Assembly (NCBI GenBank): GCA_022760735.1
Contig: JAKELU010000008.1
Coordinates: forward strand, 30,812-94,811
DNA: 64,000 bases
From: Firmicutes bacterium FC7
GTDB lineage: Bacteria; Bacillota; Clostridia; Tissierellales; Tissierellaceae
Reading direction: 5' to 3'
A program made the position numbers and the translations under genes. The notes under the pieces were generated by a model. It saw only the letters and a list, made by a program, of their open reading frames with translations, searched no databases and was not told the origin of the DNA. Positions 1 to 10,532 of this stretch are shown here, in pieces; position 1 is the first letter of the stretch; every line of letters starts with the position of its first letter.

Positions 1-246
1 GGGCCGTTTATTATTGAAGGTGTGCTTTTTGGATTAATTGGGGCCATAATCTCAATATTCATCGTATATTATGGATATGAATACTTCTTTGGATTAGTCA
101 ATGAGAGACTTTATTCTCTATTTTCAGTATTTTTAATTGCACCAACAATGATATTTACTGATATAGCGATTATTTTTTCAGCTATAGGAATAGGCATCGG
201 AGCATTAGGTAGTTTGGTTTCTATGAAGCGCTTTTTAAATGTTTAG
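1..246 (+). CDS. ftsX: FtsX, C-terminal fragment
   Basis: This is the 3' end of a gene cut by the window start. The open frame runs from base 1, reading G-P-F-I-I-E-G-V-L-F-G-L-I-G-A, the segment FtsX proteins carry just before their last two membrane helices. Two hydrophobic helices are visible, ending in a basic tail (MKRFLNV). FtsX is the membrane half of the FtsEX ABC-like complex that activates peptidoglycan hydrolases at the division site or cell wall. The next gene encodes a coiled-coil M23 hydrolase activator, the classical FtsEX partner, which supports the call. The GTG at 22 is internal, not a start. Confidence 0.8.
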   Translation, partial: GPFIIEGVLFGLIGAIISIFIVYYGYEYFFGLVNERLYSLFSVFLIAPTMIFTDIAIIFSAIGIGIGALGSLVSMKRFLNV

Positions 247-256
247 GGGGTATCTT

Positions 257-1393
257 ATGCTAAAGAAAAAAGGGGTAGTAGTATTATTAATCGTATTGAT
301 TTTATCACTTACAATTGTACAAGCCTTTGGGCAAACTATTGATGATTTGAAAAAACAACAGCAAAATATCAATAAACAGATTGATAAGACGCAAAAAGAA
401 ATAAAATCTATGCAACAACAAACAAAAGATATTTCCAAACAGATAGAAGAGTTGGATTTAGCAGTTGATAAGGCTGCAACTGAGCTTCAGAAAGTCGAAG
501 CTCAGCTAGAAGATCTAAACATTAAAATTGAAAAGACATTAGAAGATTTAAAAGAAGCTGAAAATAAGGTTAGTGAACAGGAAGAAAATTTTAATAAAAG
601 ACTAAGAGTTATGTATAAAAATGGTAACGTAGGTTATCTTGAAGTTCTTCTTGCTTCAAAGGATGTAGATGATTTCCTTACAAGAAGAGATATGCTTCAA
701 TATATTGCAGAATATGATAGAGAATTAATCAGATTTATGAAAGAACAGAGAGATATAATAGAAGCTAAAAAAACAGAGCTTGAAGCACAAAGGGCTTCGG
801 TAGAGGTAACAAAATCTAAAATTGAAGCAAGAAAAAGAGAATTAGAAACAGCTACTAGAGAAAAAGAAAATCTAATGAGCAGGCTTCAAAAAGATATAAA
901 AGCATACGAAAAAGAATATGATAAGCTAAATTCATTAGCGAAAGAAATTGAAAGCAAGATTGTTAAATTACAAAGAAATACAGGACCTTATTCTGGTGGA
1001 AAGATGGACTGGCCTTTACCAGGACATACAAGAATAAGTTCATATTATGGATATAGAATTCATCCTATATTTAAAACTAAGAAACTTCACACAGGAATTG
1101 ATATTCCAGCACCAACAGGTACCGCTGTTAAGGCTGCAGCAGCTGGAACGGTTATATATGCAGATTGGCTAGGTGGTTATGGTAAATGTCTAATGGTTGA
1201 CCACGGTGGAGGTATTGTCACACTTTATGCACATAACTCTTCATTAACTGCCCAGGTTGGTCAAACTGTAAGCAGAGGACAAACTATTGCTAAGGTTGGT
1301 AGTACAGGTAATTCTACAGGTCCACATTTACACTTTGAAGTAAGAAAAAATGGTGCATATGTAGATCCATTGCCATGGGTAAAGGGGAATTAA
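257..1393 (+). CDS. Murein hydrolase activator, coiled coil plus M23 peptidase (EnvC-like)
   Basis: Secreted cell-wall protein of 378 residues. A signal peptide (about residues 1-26, ending near QAFGQ) is followed by a long coiled coil to about residue 245. A C-terminal M23/LytM domain carries the zinc motif H-T-G-I-D and the H-L-H-F motif near the end. The ligands look intact, so it may be an active endopeptidase rather than a pure activator. An upstream ATG at 239 overlaps ftsX. I chose 257 because the GGGGG ribosome site at 246-250 fits it. It lies directly behind ftsX, as in the FtsEX-CwlO or FtsEX-PcsB/EnvC arrangement, so it is probably controlled by FtsEX. Confidence 0.85.
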   Translation: MLKKKGVVVLLIVLILSLTIVQAFGQTIDDLKKQQQNINKQIDKTQKEIKSMQQQTKDISKQIEELDLAVDKAATELQKVEAQLEDLNIKIEKTLEDLKEAENKVSEQEENFNKRLRVMYKNGNVGYLEVLLASKDVDDFLTRRDMLQYIAEYDRELIRFMKEQRDIIEAKKTELEAQRASVEVTKSKIEARKRELETATREKENLMSRLQKDIKAYEKEYDKLNSLAKEIESKIVKLQRNTGPYSGGKMDWPLPGHTRISSYYGYRIHPIFKTKKLHTGIDIPAPTGTAVKAAAAGTVIYADWLGGYGKCLMVDHGGGIVTLYAHNSSLTAQVGQTVSRGQTIAKVGSTGNSTGPHLHFEVRKNGAYVDPLPWVKGN

Positions 1394-1489
1394 CCCCTTT
1401 TTTTCTTTAGAGACTTTATATATGGAATAATACTTGAAACAAACTAATAGAATATATCTATATAACCTATAACAATAGAGGTGGATTAA

Positions 1490-2710
1490 ATGATAAATAG
1501 AAAATCCATATTTTTTATGGTGGCTTTATTATTGATTACAAACATTATTACCTTCAGTATATCAAATATAGTCGCATTGACTTTTAATGATAGGGTAGTA
1601 ATACCAAAAAACAAGTATGATGAGTTGATGGAAATCTATAAAGACTATGGAAAGGTAATGGCCATCAAACAATATATTGATACTAGCTATTTACGTGAAG
1701 TGGATGACAAAAAATTATTAGATGGTCAGTTAAAAGGGATGGTTCAAGCTCTTGAGGACCCATATTCTGTTTATATGACAGAGGATGAATTTACCAGTTT
1801 TACTGAAGAAACAGCTGGAGTATACGGTGGTATAGGTGTAGTTGTAACACCAGGTGAAGATAACTTAATTACTGTTGTATCTCCGATTGAAGGAACACCT
1901 GGGGAGAGAGCTGGACTAAAAACTGGAGACAAAATTATAAAGGTAAATGGAATTGAATATTCTGCTGAAAAAATGGATGAGGCAGTAGCTGTTATGAAGG
2001 GCGAGCCTAATACAAAGGTAAATATAACTATAATGAGACCTAATAAGAATAATGATCTTGAAGAAATTGAGTTGGAAATAACAAGGGAAATTATTAGGCT
2101 TATAACAGTAAAATCGGAAGTACTTGATAAAAATATTGGCTACTTAAAGATTACATCTTTTGATGAGATAACCTATGAGGACTTTATGAAGGAATTAAAA
2201 TCTTTAGAAAAGTCAAAGGTAGAGGGTATAATTATAGATTTAAGAAACAACCCAGGAGGTTTGCTGAATATCTGCGCAGACATTGCTGATGAGTTATTAG
2301 GGGAAGGAGATATAGTATATACTCAGACTAAGAATGGAGAGAGAGAGTATCTGAAATCAGATAAGAATAAGATTGACCTTCCATTGGTAGTGCTAGTAAA
2401 TGAAGGTAGTGCTAGCGCTTCAGAAATATTAGCAGGAGCAATAAAGGATCATAACAGAGGAGAGTTAATTGGGACTACAACCTTTGGTAAAGGCGTTGTT
2501 CAGAGAATTAGAGATCTAGGAGATGGTACAGGACTAAAGCTAACAGTGTCAGAATATTTTACACCAAATGGAATCAATATTCATGGTATTGGCATAACAC
2601 CTGATATCGTAGTAGAGCTTAACGAAGATGCAGAAGGTATTGGACCTGAATTTTTAGAGCAGGATAATCAATTACAAAAAGCAATAGAAGTTATAAAAGC
2701 AAAAATGTAA
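1490..2710 (+). CDS. S41 carboxy-terminal processing peptidase (CtpA/CtpB family)
   Basis: A 406-residue serine protease with an N-terminal membrane or signal anchor (about residues 8-30). It has a PDZ domain (about 110-190, with the GIGVVV and R-A-G-L-K-T-G-D-K-I motifs) and an S41 catalytic domain. The nucleophile serine lies in N-E-G-S-A-S-A-S-E-I and the catalytic lysine in T-F-G-K-G-V-V-Q, so both key residues are present. The family cleaves non-polar C-termini of exported proteins and in spore formers takes part in signalling proteolysis. GAGGTGG precedes the ATG. It sits between the M23 gene and a MinJ-like gene, as ctpB and minJ do in Bacillus. Confidence 0.9.
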   Translation: MINRKSIFFMVALLLITNIITFSISNIVALTFNDRVVIPKNKYDELMEIYKDYGKVMAIKQYIDTSYLREVDDKKLLDGQLKGMVQALEDPYSVYMTEDEFTSFTEETAGVYGGIGVVVTPGEDNLITVVSPIEGTPGERAGLKTGDKIIKVNGIEYSAEKMDEAVAVMKGEPNTKVNITIMRPNKNNDLEEIELEITREIIRLITVKSEVLDKNIGYLKITSFDEITYEDFMKELKSLEKSKVEGIIIDLRNNPGGLLNICADIADELLGEGDIVYTQTKNGEREYLKSDKNKIDLPLVVLVNEGSASASEILAGAIKDHNRGELIGTTTFGKGVVQRIRDLGDGTGLKLTVSEYFTPNGINIHGIGITPDIVVELNEDAEGIGPEFLEQDNQLQKAIEVIKAKM

Positions 2711-2732
2711 TAAAATAAAAGGAGAATTTGGA

Positions 2733-3785
2733 ATGGATGGATTATATCTAATTATTTATTTTGCAATAATGGATATTATCAGAACTCTGACTTCTCCTTT
2801 TTTTATTATTATTTTTTTAATTATTCTGTATCAGTACTATAAATTAAGCAAGTCAGAAAATTGTATTTCCATTAATAAATTTTCTCCATTTCTCAGTGCA
2901 TTAAATTCTGCTTTTTATGGTGCTATTGGAGGTGTCATCTCAACTGTCGCTTTTATTTATCTTGAAGTCGTTGTAATACCTAGGGATTTTATGTATATAA
3001 TTATAATTGCAATAATCTTATCTTTTATAAATACTAGATTTATGTGTATAGCATATGGTGGGAGTATTTTAAGCCTTCTTAGTATACTATTTGGGCTTCC
3101 AGTTGGTGACACAAGAGATATCATGTTGATAGTTTCTACCTTACATATAGTAGAGAGTTTTCTTATACTGCTAAATGGATATAAGGGGAAATTTGCTGCC
3201 TTCTTTGAACAGAGGGGACAGTATGTTGGAGGCTATAATATAAATCGTTTTTGGCCTTTACCTTTTGTAATTTTTGTTGGTGATGGACTAATAAGACCAG
3301 TTACTTTAATGGCTATTCTTTCTTATGGTGATTTTACGCTTACTTTTCCTAGAAGAAAGATCATAGCTACCAGTTTAATACTTTTACTTTATAGTTCTAT
3401 TCTAATGATATTGATAAAATTAAACCTACCATCTATATTTTCGCCAATATTTGCTTTAGTTGGGCATGAAGTAATCATACATCTCAATCGTCTTAGGGAA
3501 GAATCAAGACTTCCTATATTTACAAATCCAAACAAAGGTGTAAGAGTAATTGATGTATCAAAGAATGGCATTGCAAATGATGTTGGAATTACTATAGGAG
3601 ACATTGTATTAAGTGTAAATGAGGCTTCTATTTATAGTTATAAGGACTTAGAGGAATTAGAAAGATTAAGTATTGAAACATGGAGGATAAATTACTTTAG
3701 CCGAAAAAAAGGGCTTAGAACTGAAATTTACAGTGGAAATAAAAAGTCCCTAGGTATTTCTGTAGTTCCTAGGGAGCTGTACTAA
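2733..3785 (+). CDS. Membrane protein with C-terminal PDZ domain (MinJ-like)
   Basis: A 350-residue protein with about six to seven hydrophobic segments over residues 1-235, followed by a cytosolic or external PDZ domain (about 250-345: K-G-V-R-V-I-D-V, I-G-D-I-V-L-S-V-N). This architecture and its place after ctpA and before uvrBA match Bacillus MinJ (YvjD), which bridges DivIVA and MinCD. Sequence identity to MinJ cannot be judged here, so the role in division-site placement is inference. AAAGGAG precedes the ATG. The 3' end overlaps the convergent lipoprotein gene by 17 bases. Confidence 0.7.
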   Translation: MDGLYLIIYFAIMDIIRTLTSPFFIIIFLIILYQYYKLSKSENCISINKFSPFLSALNSAFYGAIGGVISTVAFIYLEVVVIPRDFMYIIIIAIILSFINTRFMCIAYGGSILSLLSILFGLPVGDTRDIMLIVSTLHIVESFLILLNGYKGKFAAFFEQRGQYVGGYNINRFWPLPFVIFVGDGLIRPVTLMAILSYGDFTLTFPRRKIIATSLILLLYSSILMILIKLNLPSIFSPIFALVGHEVIIHLNRLREESRLPIFTNPNKGVRVIDVSKNGIANDVGITIGDIVLSVNEASIYSYKDLEELERLSIETWRINYFSRKKGLRTEIYSGNKKSLGISVVPRELY

Positions 3786-5364
3786 CTAATTTTTTTAAGT
3801 CAACGGAATAAATTATTTCTGATTTTTCGGATTCAAATGGAACAATTAAATCAACATAAATAAGGTTTTTGTCCTTATTATAGTAGATGTTATCACTATT
3901 AACCTTCGTTATGGAGGTTAATTCTTTGTTTTTTAGGCTATACTCATATATTGTAAAATCATTTACGGCATGATTTTTCTCTATTACAAATAGTTCGTTA
4001 TCTGGCAGTATTGACATTGATGATACATTTAAATCTAATTTTTCATACAAAGAGTTCTTCTTAGCATCATATATATGCAGTATATTTCTATCATCTTTTT
4101 CGTTATTCTTTAGGTATGCAATAATATTATCATCTATAAGACGAGCATTAAAGCCATTATCAATATAGTCTATATTATCGAAATCAGTTGTGATATATAT
4201 GTTCTTATTAATCTCTGTATCATGGTTTTCTAACAAAATGCATAAATTTTCTCTTAACCTGAAATCTGCAATATTTTTTTCTAGCTGCTTAATCAACTTT
4301 GTTTCATCATTTTTTATATTGTAGCTATAAATTCTTGCACTGTTCTGGTTATTAACTAGAACAAAAAGATTATTTTTATCCTTCCATCTGGCTAATGATG
4401 GCCCATAGGTATCATCTAATAGTACCTTATAAGCTTTACTTTCATCAGTGTCTATTATATATAGGTCATTGCTGCTTCCATTATTTTCAATGACTGATAT
4501 GAAATCATGGTTTGGTGAGTATGCTGCAGAAATGATATTAAGATTTGTAAAATATAATCTTCTCTTTTCATTTTTTTTAATATCATAGCACCATATACTC
4601 TCTGTTTTCATAAGCGTATCAGAATTAACTTCTGCTTGACGATAGAGAATAAATTTATTCATAATATAATCAAGAACATGACCTTCATCAATATAGGAGG
4701 ATATAAACCCCTTTCTAGATTGAATGATCTGAGCGCTATTAGCATCTAGTTCTACTGATAAATTAACTAATGGTGTTTCGGGATTGTCCTTATCAAAAAT
4801 ACTATTATATGTTATGTCCCATACAAATCGATCATCTATTCTTCTAAGATTTACTTCTGGTACTGTATTTGCAGTTACATTAAAATCTGATTTTACTTTA
4901 TTAATTGCGTCATTTAAACTTAATTTAATCTCTATAGGTTTAAAATTCTCATTTACAATATTAAATTTAATATTTTCTAAATCCGACAGCTTTATATTTT
5001 TTAAGCTCAGGCTAATTTGAGGAACAGCTAATTGTAAATTTTCCTCATCTAATTCATTTTCTACATAGATGTTTATTATATTTCCATCTTTAACGATTTG
5101 ATTAATTTTAACACCAGAGGTTTCCAATAAACCAACATTAATTAATAGTTGAACTTCATTGGTCTTCTTTTGTACCTCAATCTTAGGTTCTACAGATTGA
5201 TAGCCTTTTGATAACAAAACCTTATCAATTTTATATTTAATTTTTTCATCATTTTCTGATAAAGTTTGTGTATCTTTATTCAGGAAAGGCAAATCTTCTA
5301 TTTTGCATCCAACTAGGGATATTGTTATAACTATGGTTAGGATCATTATTAAAAAATGCTTCAT
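3769..5364 (-). CDS. Lipoprotein with predicted beta-propeller-like C-terminal half
   Basis: A 531-residue exported lipoprotein. The N-terminal signal ends in the lipobox L-V-G-C, with Cys about residue 20. The middle region (about 45-190) resembles a GerMN-style or proteobacterial spore-lipoprotein fold only weakly. Residues 240-520 show repeating short beta-strand stretches of the TolB/WD40-like kind (for example S-P-N-H-D-F-I-S-V-I, W-K-D-K-N-N-L-F-V). No catalytic motif is seen. The start at 5364 is preferred over 5376 because AGGAGGTGGG lies 7 bases upstream on the minus strand. It is transcribed away from uvrB and overlaps the 3' end of the MinJ-like gene. Function unknown. Confidence 0.65.
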   Translation of the reverse strand: MKHFLIMILTIVITISLVGCKIEDLPFLNKDTQTLSENDEKIKYKIDKVLLSKGYQSVEPKIEVQKKTNEVQLLINVGLLETSGVKINQIVKDGNIINIYVENELDEENLQLAVPQISLSLKNIKLSDLENIKFNIVNENFKPIEIKLSLNDAINKVKSDFNVTANTVPEVNLRRIDDRFVWDITYNSIFDKDNPETPLVNLSVELDANSAQIIQSRKGFISSYIDEGHVLDYIMNKFILYRQAEVNSDTLMKTESIWCYDIKKNEKRRLYFTNLNIISAAYSPNHDFISVIENNGSSNDLYIIDTDESKAYKVLLDDTYGPSLARWKDKNNLFVLVNNQNSARIYSYNIKNDETKLIKQLEKNIADFRLRENLCILLENHDTEINKNIYITTDFDNIDYIDNGFNARLIDDNIIAYLKNNEKDDRNILHIYDAKKNSLYEKLDLNVSSMSILPDNELFVIEKNHAVNDFTIYEYSLKNKELTSITKVNSDNIYYNKDKNLIYVDLIVPFESEKSEIIYSVDLKKLVSTAP

Positions 5365-5424
5365 TAGAGAACCCACCTCCTTCCTTCATTTTACAATATC
5401 TTGTTTTTTTCATCAATAATAGTT

Positions 5425-5484
5425 TTGACAATAATAAATAATATTATATAATGATTTGCATCATGAGATAAATAATTATATAAT
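5425..5484 (+). promoter_or_regulatory. uvrB promoter region (two candidate sigma-A promoters)
   Basis: TTGACA at 5425-5430 and TATAAT at 5447-5452 are spaced by 16 bases. A second candidate, TTGCAT at 5456-5461 with TATAAT at 5479-5484, has a 17-base spacer. Both point at uvrB. The second would start transcription just before the SOS box at 5498. Confidence 0.65.
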
Positions 5485-5497
5485 AGAATATGGTAGT

Positions 5498-5509
5498 GAA
5501 CAAATGTTC
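5498..5509. promoter_or_regulatory. LexA/DinR SOS box
   Basis: GAACAAATGTTC is a perfect GAAC-N4-GTTC palindrome (extended to TGAACAAATGTTCA). It lies downstream of the uvrB promoter elements and 16 bases before the uvrB start. It matches the Gram-positive LexA operator core and is placed to block initiation or clearance. Confidence 0.8.
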
Positions 5510-5524
5510 ATGTGGGGTGAAATT

Positions 5525-7486
5525 ATGAACAAGTTTAAGATAGAATCAAGTTATAAGCCTACAGGAGACCAACCTCAAGCCATAGAGAAACTGGTTGAAG
5601 GGATTAATTCCAATTTAAAACACCAGATACTACTTGGGGTAACCGGTTCTGGTAAGACTTTTACCATGGCAAATATAATTGAAAGAGTACAAAAACCTAC
5701 ATTAGTTATAGCGCACAATAAGACGTTAGCATATCAACTGGCTAGTGAATTCAAGGAGTTTTTTCCTAACAATGCGGTGGAATACTTTGTTAGCTATTAT
5801 GATTACTATCAACCAGAAGCTTATGTACCACAGACGGACACATATATAGAGAAGGACAGTTCAATAAACGATGAAATAGATAAACTACGTCACTCTGCTA
5901 CTGCAGCTTTATTTGAGAGAAGAGATGTTATAATTGTTGCTTCTGTATCTTGTATATATGGATTGGGTGACCCAATTGATTACGAAAATCTAACTCTTTC
6001 ATTGCGTCCAGGAATGATTAAAGATAGGGACGAAATAATGAGAAAATTAATTGATATACAATATATGAGAAATGATATTAACTTCGTAAGAGGTACATTT
6101 AGGGTAAGAGGCGATGTACTGGAAATATTTCCAGCATCATCTAGTGAGAATACTATCAGAGTAGAATTCTTTGGCGATGAAATTGAAAGATTAGTTGAGG
6201 TTAATCATTTGACTGGTGAAATAATAGGTTATAGGAATCATGTATGGATATTTCCTGCTTCACACTTTGCTACAACTGAAGAAAAGGTAAAAAAAGCCAT
6301 AGAGTCAATAGAGATAGAGTTACAAGAGAGAATTAAAGAGTTTAAAGATAAGGAAAAACTAGTAGAAGCACAGAGAATTGAACAAAGAACAAGATACGAT
6401 ATAGAAATGCTAAGTGAAATGGGATTTTGTAGTGGTATAGAAAACTACTCTAGGCATATGAGTCAGCGACCACCTGGAAGCAGGCCGTATACACTTATTG
6501 ACTACTTCCCGGACGATTTCTTGATAATTGTTGACGAATCTCATGTAACAATACCGCAGATTAGAGGTATGTATGAAGGAGACAGATCAAGAAAGATGAA
6601 TCTAGTTGAATATGGATTTAGATTACCTTCTGCTTTGGATAATAGACCTCTTAAGTTTGAGGAATTTGAAGAAATGGTAAATCAGATAATATATGTTTCA
6701 GCGACTCCAGGACCTTATGAAATGGCTCATACACAAAATACCGTTGAACAAATAATAAGGCCGACAGGATTACTTGATCCTATTATAGAGGTAAGACCAA
6801 CTGAGCATCAAATTGACGACCTTGTAAGTGAAATCAATAAAGTAATTAGTAGAAAAGAAAGAGTGCTTATTACAACCCTTACAAAGAAAATGGCAGAAGA
6901 CCTTACAAATTACTTTAAGGAAATAGGCATTAAGGTTACTTATCTTCATTCAGATGTTGATACAATTGAAAGAATGGAGATACTTAGAGATCTTAGACTA
7001 GGAAAATATGATGTATTAGTGGGTATAAATTTACTTCGTGAAGGTCTTGATTTGCCAGAAGTTTCACTAGTTGCTATTCTTGATGCAGATAAGGAAGGAT
7101 TCCTAAGAAGCGAAACATCATTGATACAAACAATAGGTAGAGCAGCAAGAAATGTTGAAGGCAAAGTAATAATGTATGCTGATACTATAACAAAATCAAT
7201 GGAAAAGGCAATTTCAGAAACTAATAGAAGAAGGGAAATTCAAGATAGATACAATAAAGAACATAACATTACACCTAAATCAGTTGTAAAAGGAGTTAGG
7301 GATATAATAGAAGCAACTATCGTTGCTGAAGAAGAAATTAAATATGAAGATAAATTTAGTAAAGAAGAAATTGAAGCTATGATATCTGGAATTGAAACAG
7401 CTATGCTTAAGGCAGCAGAAGAGCTTAACTTTGAAAAAGCAGCTGAATTAAGAGACAAGATGATAGAGCTAAAGAAGATGTTATAA
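5525..7486 (+). CDS. uvrB: Excinuclease ABC subunit B
   Basis: DNA damage recognition helicase of nucleotide excision repair, 653 residues, close to the usual length. It shows Walker A G-V-T-G-S-G-K-T (about 40-47), the beta-hairpin region with [10 protein letters not shown], helicase motifs through I-G-R-A-A-R-N, and a C-terminal UVR motif ([11 protein letters not shown]) that contacts UvrC. The open frame extends upstream to 5456, but that stretch overlaps the SOS box. The ATG at 5525 with GGGGTGA at 5514-5520 begins at the conserved F-K-I-E-S-S-Y-K-P. uvrA follows 17 bases downstream, so the two form an SOS-inducible operon. Confidence 0.97.
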   Translation: MNKFKIESSYKPTGDQPQAIEKLVEGINSNLKHQILLGVTGSGKTFTMANIIERVQKPTLVIAHNKTLAYQLASEFKEFFPNNAVEYFVSYYDYYQPEAYVPQTDTYIEKDSSINDEIDKLRHSATAALFERRDVIIVASVSCIYGLGDPIDYENLTLSLRPGMIKDRDEIMRKLIDIQYMRNDINFVRGTFRVRGDVLEIFPASSSENTIRVEFFGDEIERLVEVNHLTGEIIGYRNHVWIFPASHFATTEEKVKKAIESIEIELQERIKEFKDKEKLVEAQRIEQRTRYDIEMLSEMGFCSGIENYSRHMSQRPPGSRPYTLIDYFPDDFLIIVDESHVTIPQIRGMYEGDRSRKMNLVEYGFRLPSALDNRPLKFEEFEEMVNQIIYVSATPGPYEMAHTQNTVEQIIRPTGLLDPIIEVRPTEHQIDDLVSEINKVISRKERVLITTLTKKMAEDLTNYFKEIGIKVTYLHSDVDTIERMEILRDLRLGKYDVLVGINLLREGLDLPEVSLVAILDADKEGFLRSETSLIQTIGRAARNVEGKVIMYADTITKSMEKAISETNRRREIQDRYNKEHNITPKSVVKGVRDIIEATIVAEEEIKYEDKFSKEEIEAMISGIETAMLKAAEELNFEKAAELRDKMIELKKML

Positions 7487-7503
7487 CATTGAGGTGTAAA
7501 TAA

Positions 7504-10335
7504 ATGACAAAAGATAATATAGTAATACGGGGAGCCAAGGTCAATAACTTGAAGAATGTAGATATTGAGCTTCCTAGAAATAAGTTTATTGTGTTTACCG
7601 GACTTAGTGGATCTGGTAAATCTTCTTTGGCATTTGACACTATTTATGCTGAAGGTCAGAGAAGATATGTAGAATCACTATCTAGCTATGCCAGACAATT
7701 CTTAGGACAAATGGATAAGCCCGACGTTGAATATATAGAAGGTTTATCTCCATCTATAGCCATAGATCAAAAGACAACATCAAACAATCCCAGATCAACA
7801 GTAGGTACGGTTACTGAGATTTATGATTTCTTAAGACTTTTGTATGCAAGAATTGGTACACCATATTGTCCAGTTTGTGGGAGAGAAATAACAAGCCAGA
7901 CTGTAGAGCAAATGGTTGATAGACTTATGGAATATCCAGAAAGAACGAAATTGCAAATTCTAGCACCTATCATTAGAGGGAAAAAGGGTGAGCATATAAA
8001 AGTTCTTGATCAAATTAAAAAGGAAGGCTACGTAAGAGTAGTTATTGATGGAGAGATGCATGATGTCTCAGAAGATATTAAACTTGAGAAAAATAAGAAG
8101 CACACAATAGAAATAGTAGTAGATAGAATAGTCGTTAAGGAAGGTATTGAAGGTAGGTTAGCAGATTCCTTAGAAACAGCATTGAAATTAGGTGATGGAC
8201 TGGCCATAGCTGATTTAATGGACGGCAATAGAATAATGTTCAGTTCAAAATTGTCTTGCCCTGACCATGATATAGCCATAGAGGAATTAACACCAAGAGC
8301 TTTTTCCTTTAATAGTCCATATGGGGCATGTCCAACTTGTAATGGATTAGGTTTTCATAAGGAAATAGATCCAGATTTAATAATTCCAAATAAGGATATT
8401 AGTATTAGTGAAGGAGCTATAGCACCTTATAGCAGCGCTAAAGAGACAACTTATTATTATGAAATGATAAAAACTATTGCTGAAAAGCATGGATATAGCG
8501 TAGAAAAGCCTATTAAAGATGCACCTAAAAAGTTTATAGATGAGATATTATATGGTACAGATGATGATGTATCATTTAATTTTGATAGTCATTTCGATGA
8601 TAAGGGAATGAGAAATTATACTGGCAAATTTGAAGGGATTATTCCTAATCTTGAGAGGAGATATAGAAGTACGAGTTCTGATTATATGAAGGACAAAATA
8701 GATGAATATATGGTGGAGACTCCATGTCCAAGTTGTCATGGACAAAGATTAAGGGATGAGGTATTATCAGTTAAAATCAATAATTTAAACATATCAGAGG
8801 TTACTGACCTTTCTGTTGAAAAAGCTATAGAGTTTTTTAATAATCTTGAGTTATCTGAAAAACAGAGAATTATAGGAGAACAAATATTAAAGGAAATAAA
8901 AGAAAGATTGAATTTCCTTAAAGATGTTGGATTAGATTATTTGACATTATCTCGTATGGCAGGAACTTTATCAGGTGGAGAATCCCAAAGAATTAGACTT
9001 GCGACTCAAATTGGTTCTAGCCTTGTAGGTGTAGTTTATGTACTAGACGAGCCAAGTATTGGATTGCATCAAAGAGATAATGAAAAACTCTTAAAAGCAT
9101 TAAGAAATTTAACTAATATAGGTAATACATTGATAGTTGTAGAGCATGATGAGGATACAATGTATGAAGCTGACCATATTGTAGATATTGGACCTGGAGC
9201 TGGTATACATGGTGGACAAATAGTTGCTCAGGGTACAGTTGAGGATATAATAAATAATCCAGATTCTATTACTGGGGCATATTTATCTGGTAGATTAAAG
9301 ATTGAAGTGCCTGAGAAAAGAAAGGCTGCTAATGGAAAGTGGCTCGAAATAAGAGGAGCTAGTGAAAATAATCTTAAGAACATAGATGTTAAGATACCTT
9401 TAGGCGTATTTACGTGTGTTACAGGAGTTTCGGGCTCAGGTAAGAGCTCATTAGTTAATGAGATATTATATAAAACATTAGCTAATAAGCTAAATAATGC
9501 TAAAACAAAGCCTGGAAAATGTAAAGAAATAAAGGGCATAGAACATCTAGATAAAGTAATAGAAATAGATCAGAGTCCAATAGGTAGAACTCCTAGGTCA
9601 AATCCAGCTACTTATACAGGAGTCTTCGATTATATAAGGGACTTGTTTGCAATGACAAATGAAGCTAAACTGAGGGGCTATGATAAAGGTAGGTTTAGCT
9701 TTAATGTAAAAGGTGGAAGATGTGAAGCTTGTAGTGGTGATGGAATATTAAAGGTAGAAATGCACTTTTTACCGGATGTTTATGTACCATGCGAAGTATG
9801 TAAAGGCAAGAGATATAATAGAGAAACTTTGCAAGTGAAGTATAAGGGTAAAACAATTGCTGATATATTAGATATGACTGTAGAAGAAGGTGTTGAATTC
9901 TTCCAAAATATCCCAAAAATTCATAGGAAGTTACAGACTTTATTGGATGTAGGTCTAGGCTATATTAAGATAGGCCAATCTTCAACTGAACTATCAGGAG
10001 GAGAAGCTCAAAGAGTTAAGTTGGCAACTGAATTATCTAAGAGACCAACAGGAAAAACAATATATATATTAGACGAGCCTACTACTGGGTTACATTCAGC
10101 AGATATTCACAAGCTTGTAAATGTGTTGAATCAACTTGTTGAAGGTGGAAATACAGTAGTAGTTATCGAGCACAATCTTGATGTTATTAAAACTGCTGAT
10201 TATATAATAGATTTAGGACCTGAAGGTGGAGATAGAGGAGGTACTATAGTTGCAACTGGAACTCCTGAGGAAGTAAGCAAGAATCCAGCTTCACATACTG
10301 GAAGATTTCTAAAGAAAGTATTAGAAAGAGGTTAA
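7504..10335 (+). CDS. uvrA: Excinuclease ABC subunit A
   Basis: A 943-residue ABC-type ATPase that scans DNA for lesions with UvrB. Two nucleotide-binding modules are present: the first Walker [10 protein letters not shown] near residue 33, the second G-V-S-G-S-G-K-S-S near 645. Both signature motifs (L-S-G-G-E-S/A-Q-R) and the zinc fingers C-P-V-C, C-P-T-C, C-P-S-C and C-E-A-C/C-E-V-C are intact. GAGGTG precedes the ATG. It is co-transcribed with uvrB and ends at a strong terminator. Confidence 0.97.
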   Translation: MTKDNIVIRGAKVNNLKNVDIELPRNKFIVFTGLSGSGKSSLAFDTIYAEGQRRYVESLSSYARQFLGQMDKPDVEYIEGLSPSIAIDQKTTSNNPRSTVGTVTEIYDFLRLLYARIGTPYCPVCGREITSQTVEQMVDRLMEYPERTKLQILAPIIRGKKGEHIKVLDQIKKEGYVRVVIDGEMHDVSEDIKLEKNKKHTIEIVVDRIVVKEGIEGRLADSLETALKLGDGLAIADLMDGNRIMFSSKLSCPDHDIAIEELTPRAFSFNSPYGACPTCNGLGFHKEIDPDLIIPNKDISISEGAIAPYSSAKETTYYYEMIKTIAEKHGYSVEKPIKDAPKKFIDEILYGTDDDVSFNFDSHFDDKGMRNYTGKFEGIIPNLERRYRSTSSDYMKDKIDEYMVETPCPSCHGQRLRDEVLSVKINNLNISEVTDLSVEKAIEFFNNLELSEKQRIIGEQILKEIKERLNFLKDVGLDYLTLSRMAGTLSGGESQRIRLATQIGSSLVGVVYVLDEPSIGLHQRDNEKLLKALRNLTNIGNTLIVVEHDEDTMYEADHIVDIGPGAGIHGGQIVAQGTVEDIINNPDSITGAYLSGRLKIEVPEKRKAANGKWLEIRGASENNLKNIDVKIPLGVFTCVTGVSGSGKSSLVNEILYKTLANKLNNAKTKPGKCKEIKGIEHLDKVIEIDQSPIGRTPRSNPATYTGVFDYIRDLFAMTNEAKLRGYDKGRFSFNVKGGRCEACSGDGILKVEMHFLPDVYVPCEVCKGKRYNRETLQVKYKGKTIADILDMTVEEGVEFFQNIPKIHRKLQTLLDVGLGYIKIGQSSTELSGGEAQRVKLATELSKRPTGKTIYILDEPTTGLHSADIHKLVNVLNQLVEGGNTVVVIEHNLDVIKTADYIIDLGPEGGDRGGTIVATGTPEEVSKNPASHTGRFLKKVLERG

Positions 10336-10370
10336 AAAGTGGTGTGAATTATTCACACCACTTTTTAATA
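10334..10370 (+). terminator. Rho-independent terminator of uvrBA
   Basis: A perfect 15-base-pair stem (10334-10348 with 10352-10366) with a three-base loop and a T-run forming the end of the 3' arm. It begins inside the uvrA stop codon. Confidence 0.9.
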
Positions 10371-10532
10371 CCCAAACTGTGATTTTAGTAATTCGCTTAT
10401 AAGTTTCACGATACGAGACGATGATTTATATTATGAAATAATGATTGTTGTTAGACTAATAGATTTGTATTATAATGGTTAGGGAAAACATTTGCGGTAA
10501 AATGCGTATAGAATATAGGGAGGATTAAATCA

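Noticed and set aside
239..256. ATG at 239 as the start of the M23 hydrolase activator
   Set aside because: It overlaps ftsX and the ribosome site itself. The ATG at 257 has a fitting GGGGG upstream and starts a standard signal peptide.
235..438. Minus-strand frames inside conserved plus-strand genes (for example 235-438, 10577-11137, 18979-19461)
   Set aside because: They are AT-rich shadows of real genes, with low-complexity hydrophobic translations and no ribosome sites.
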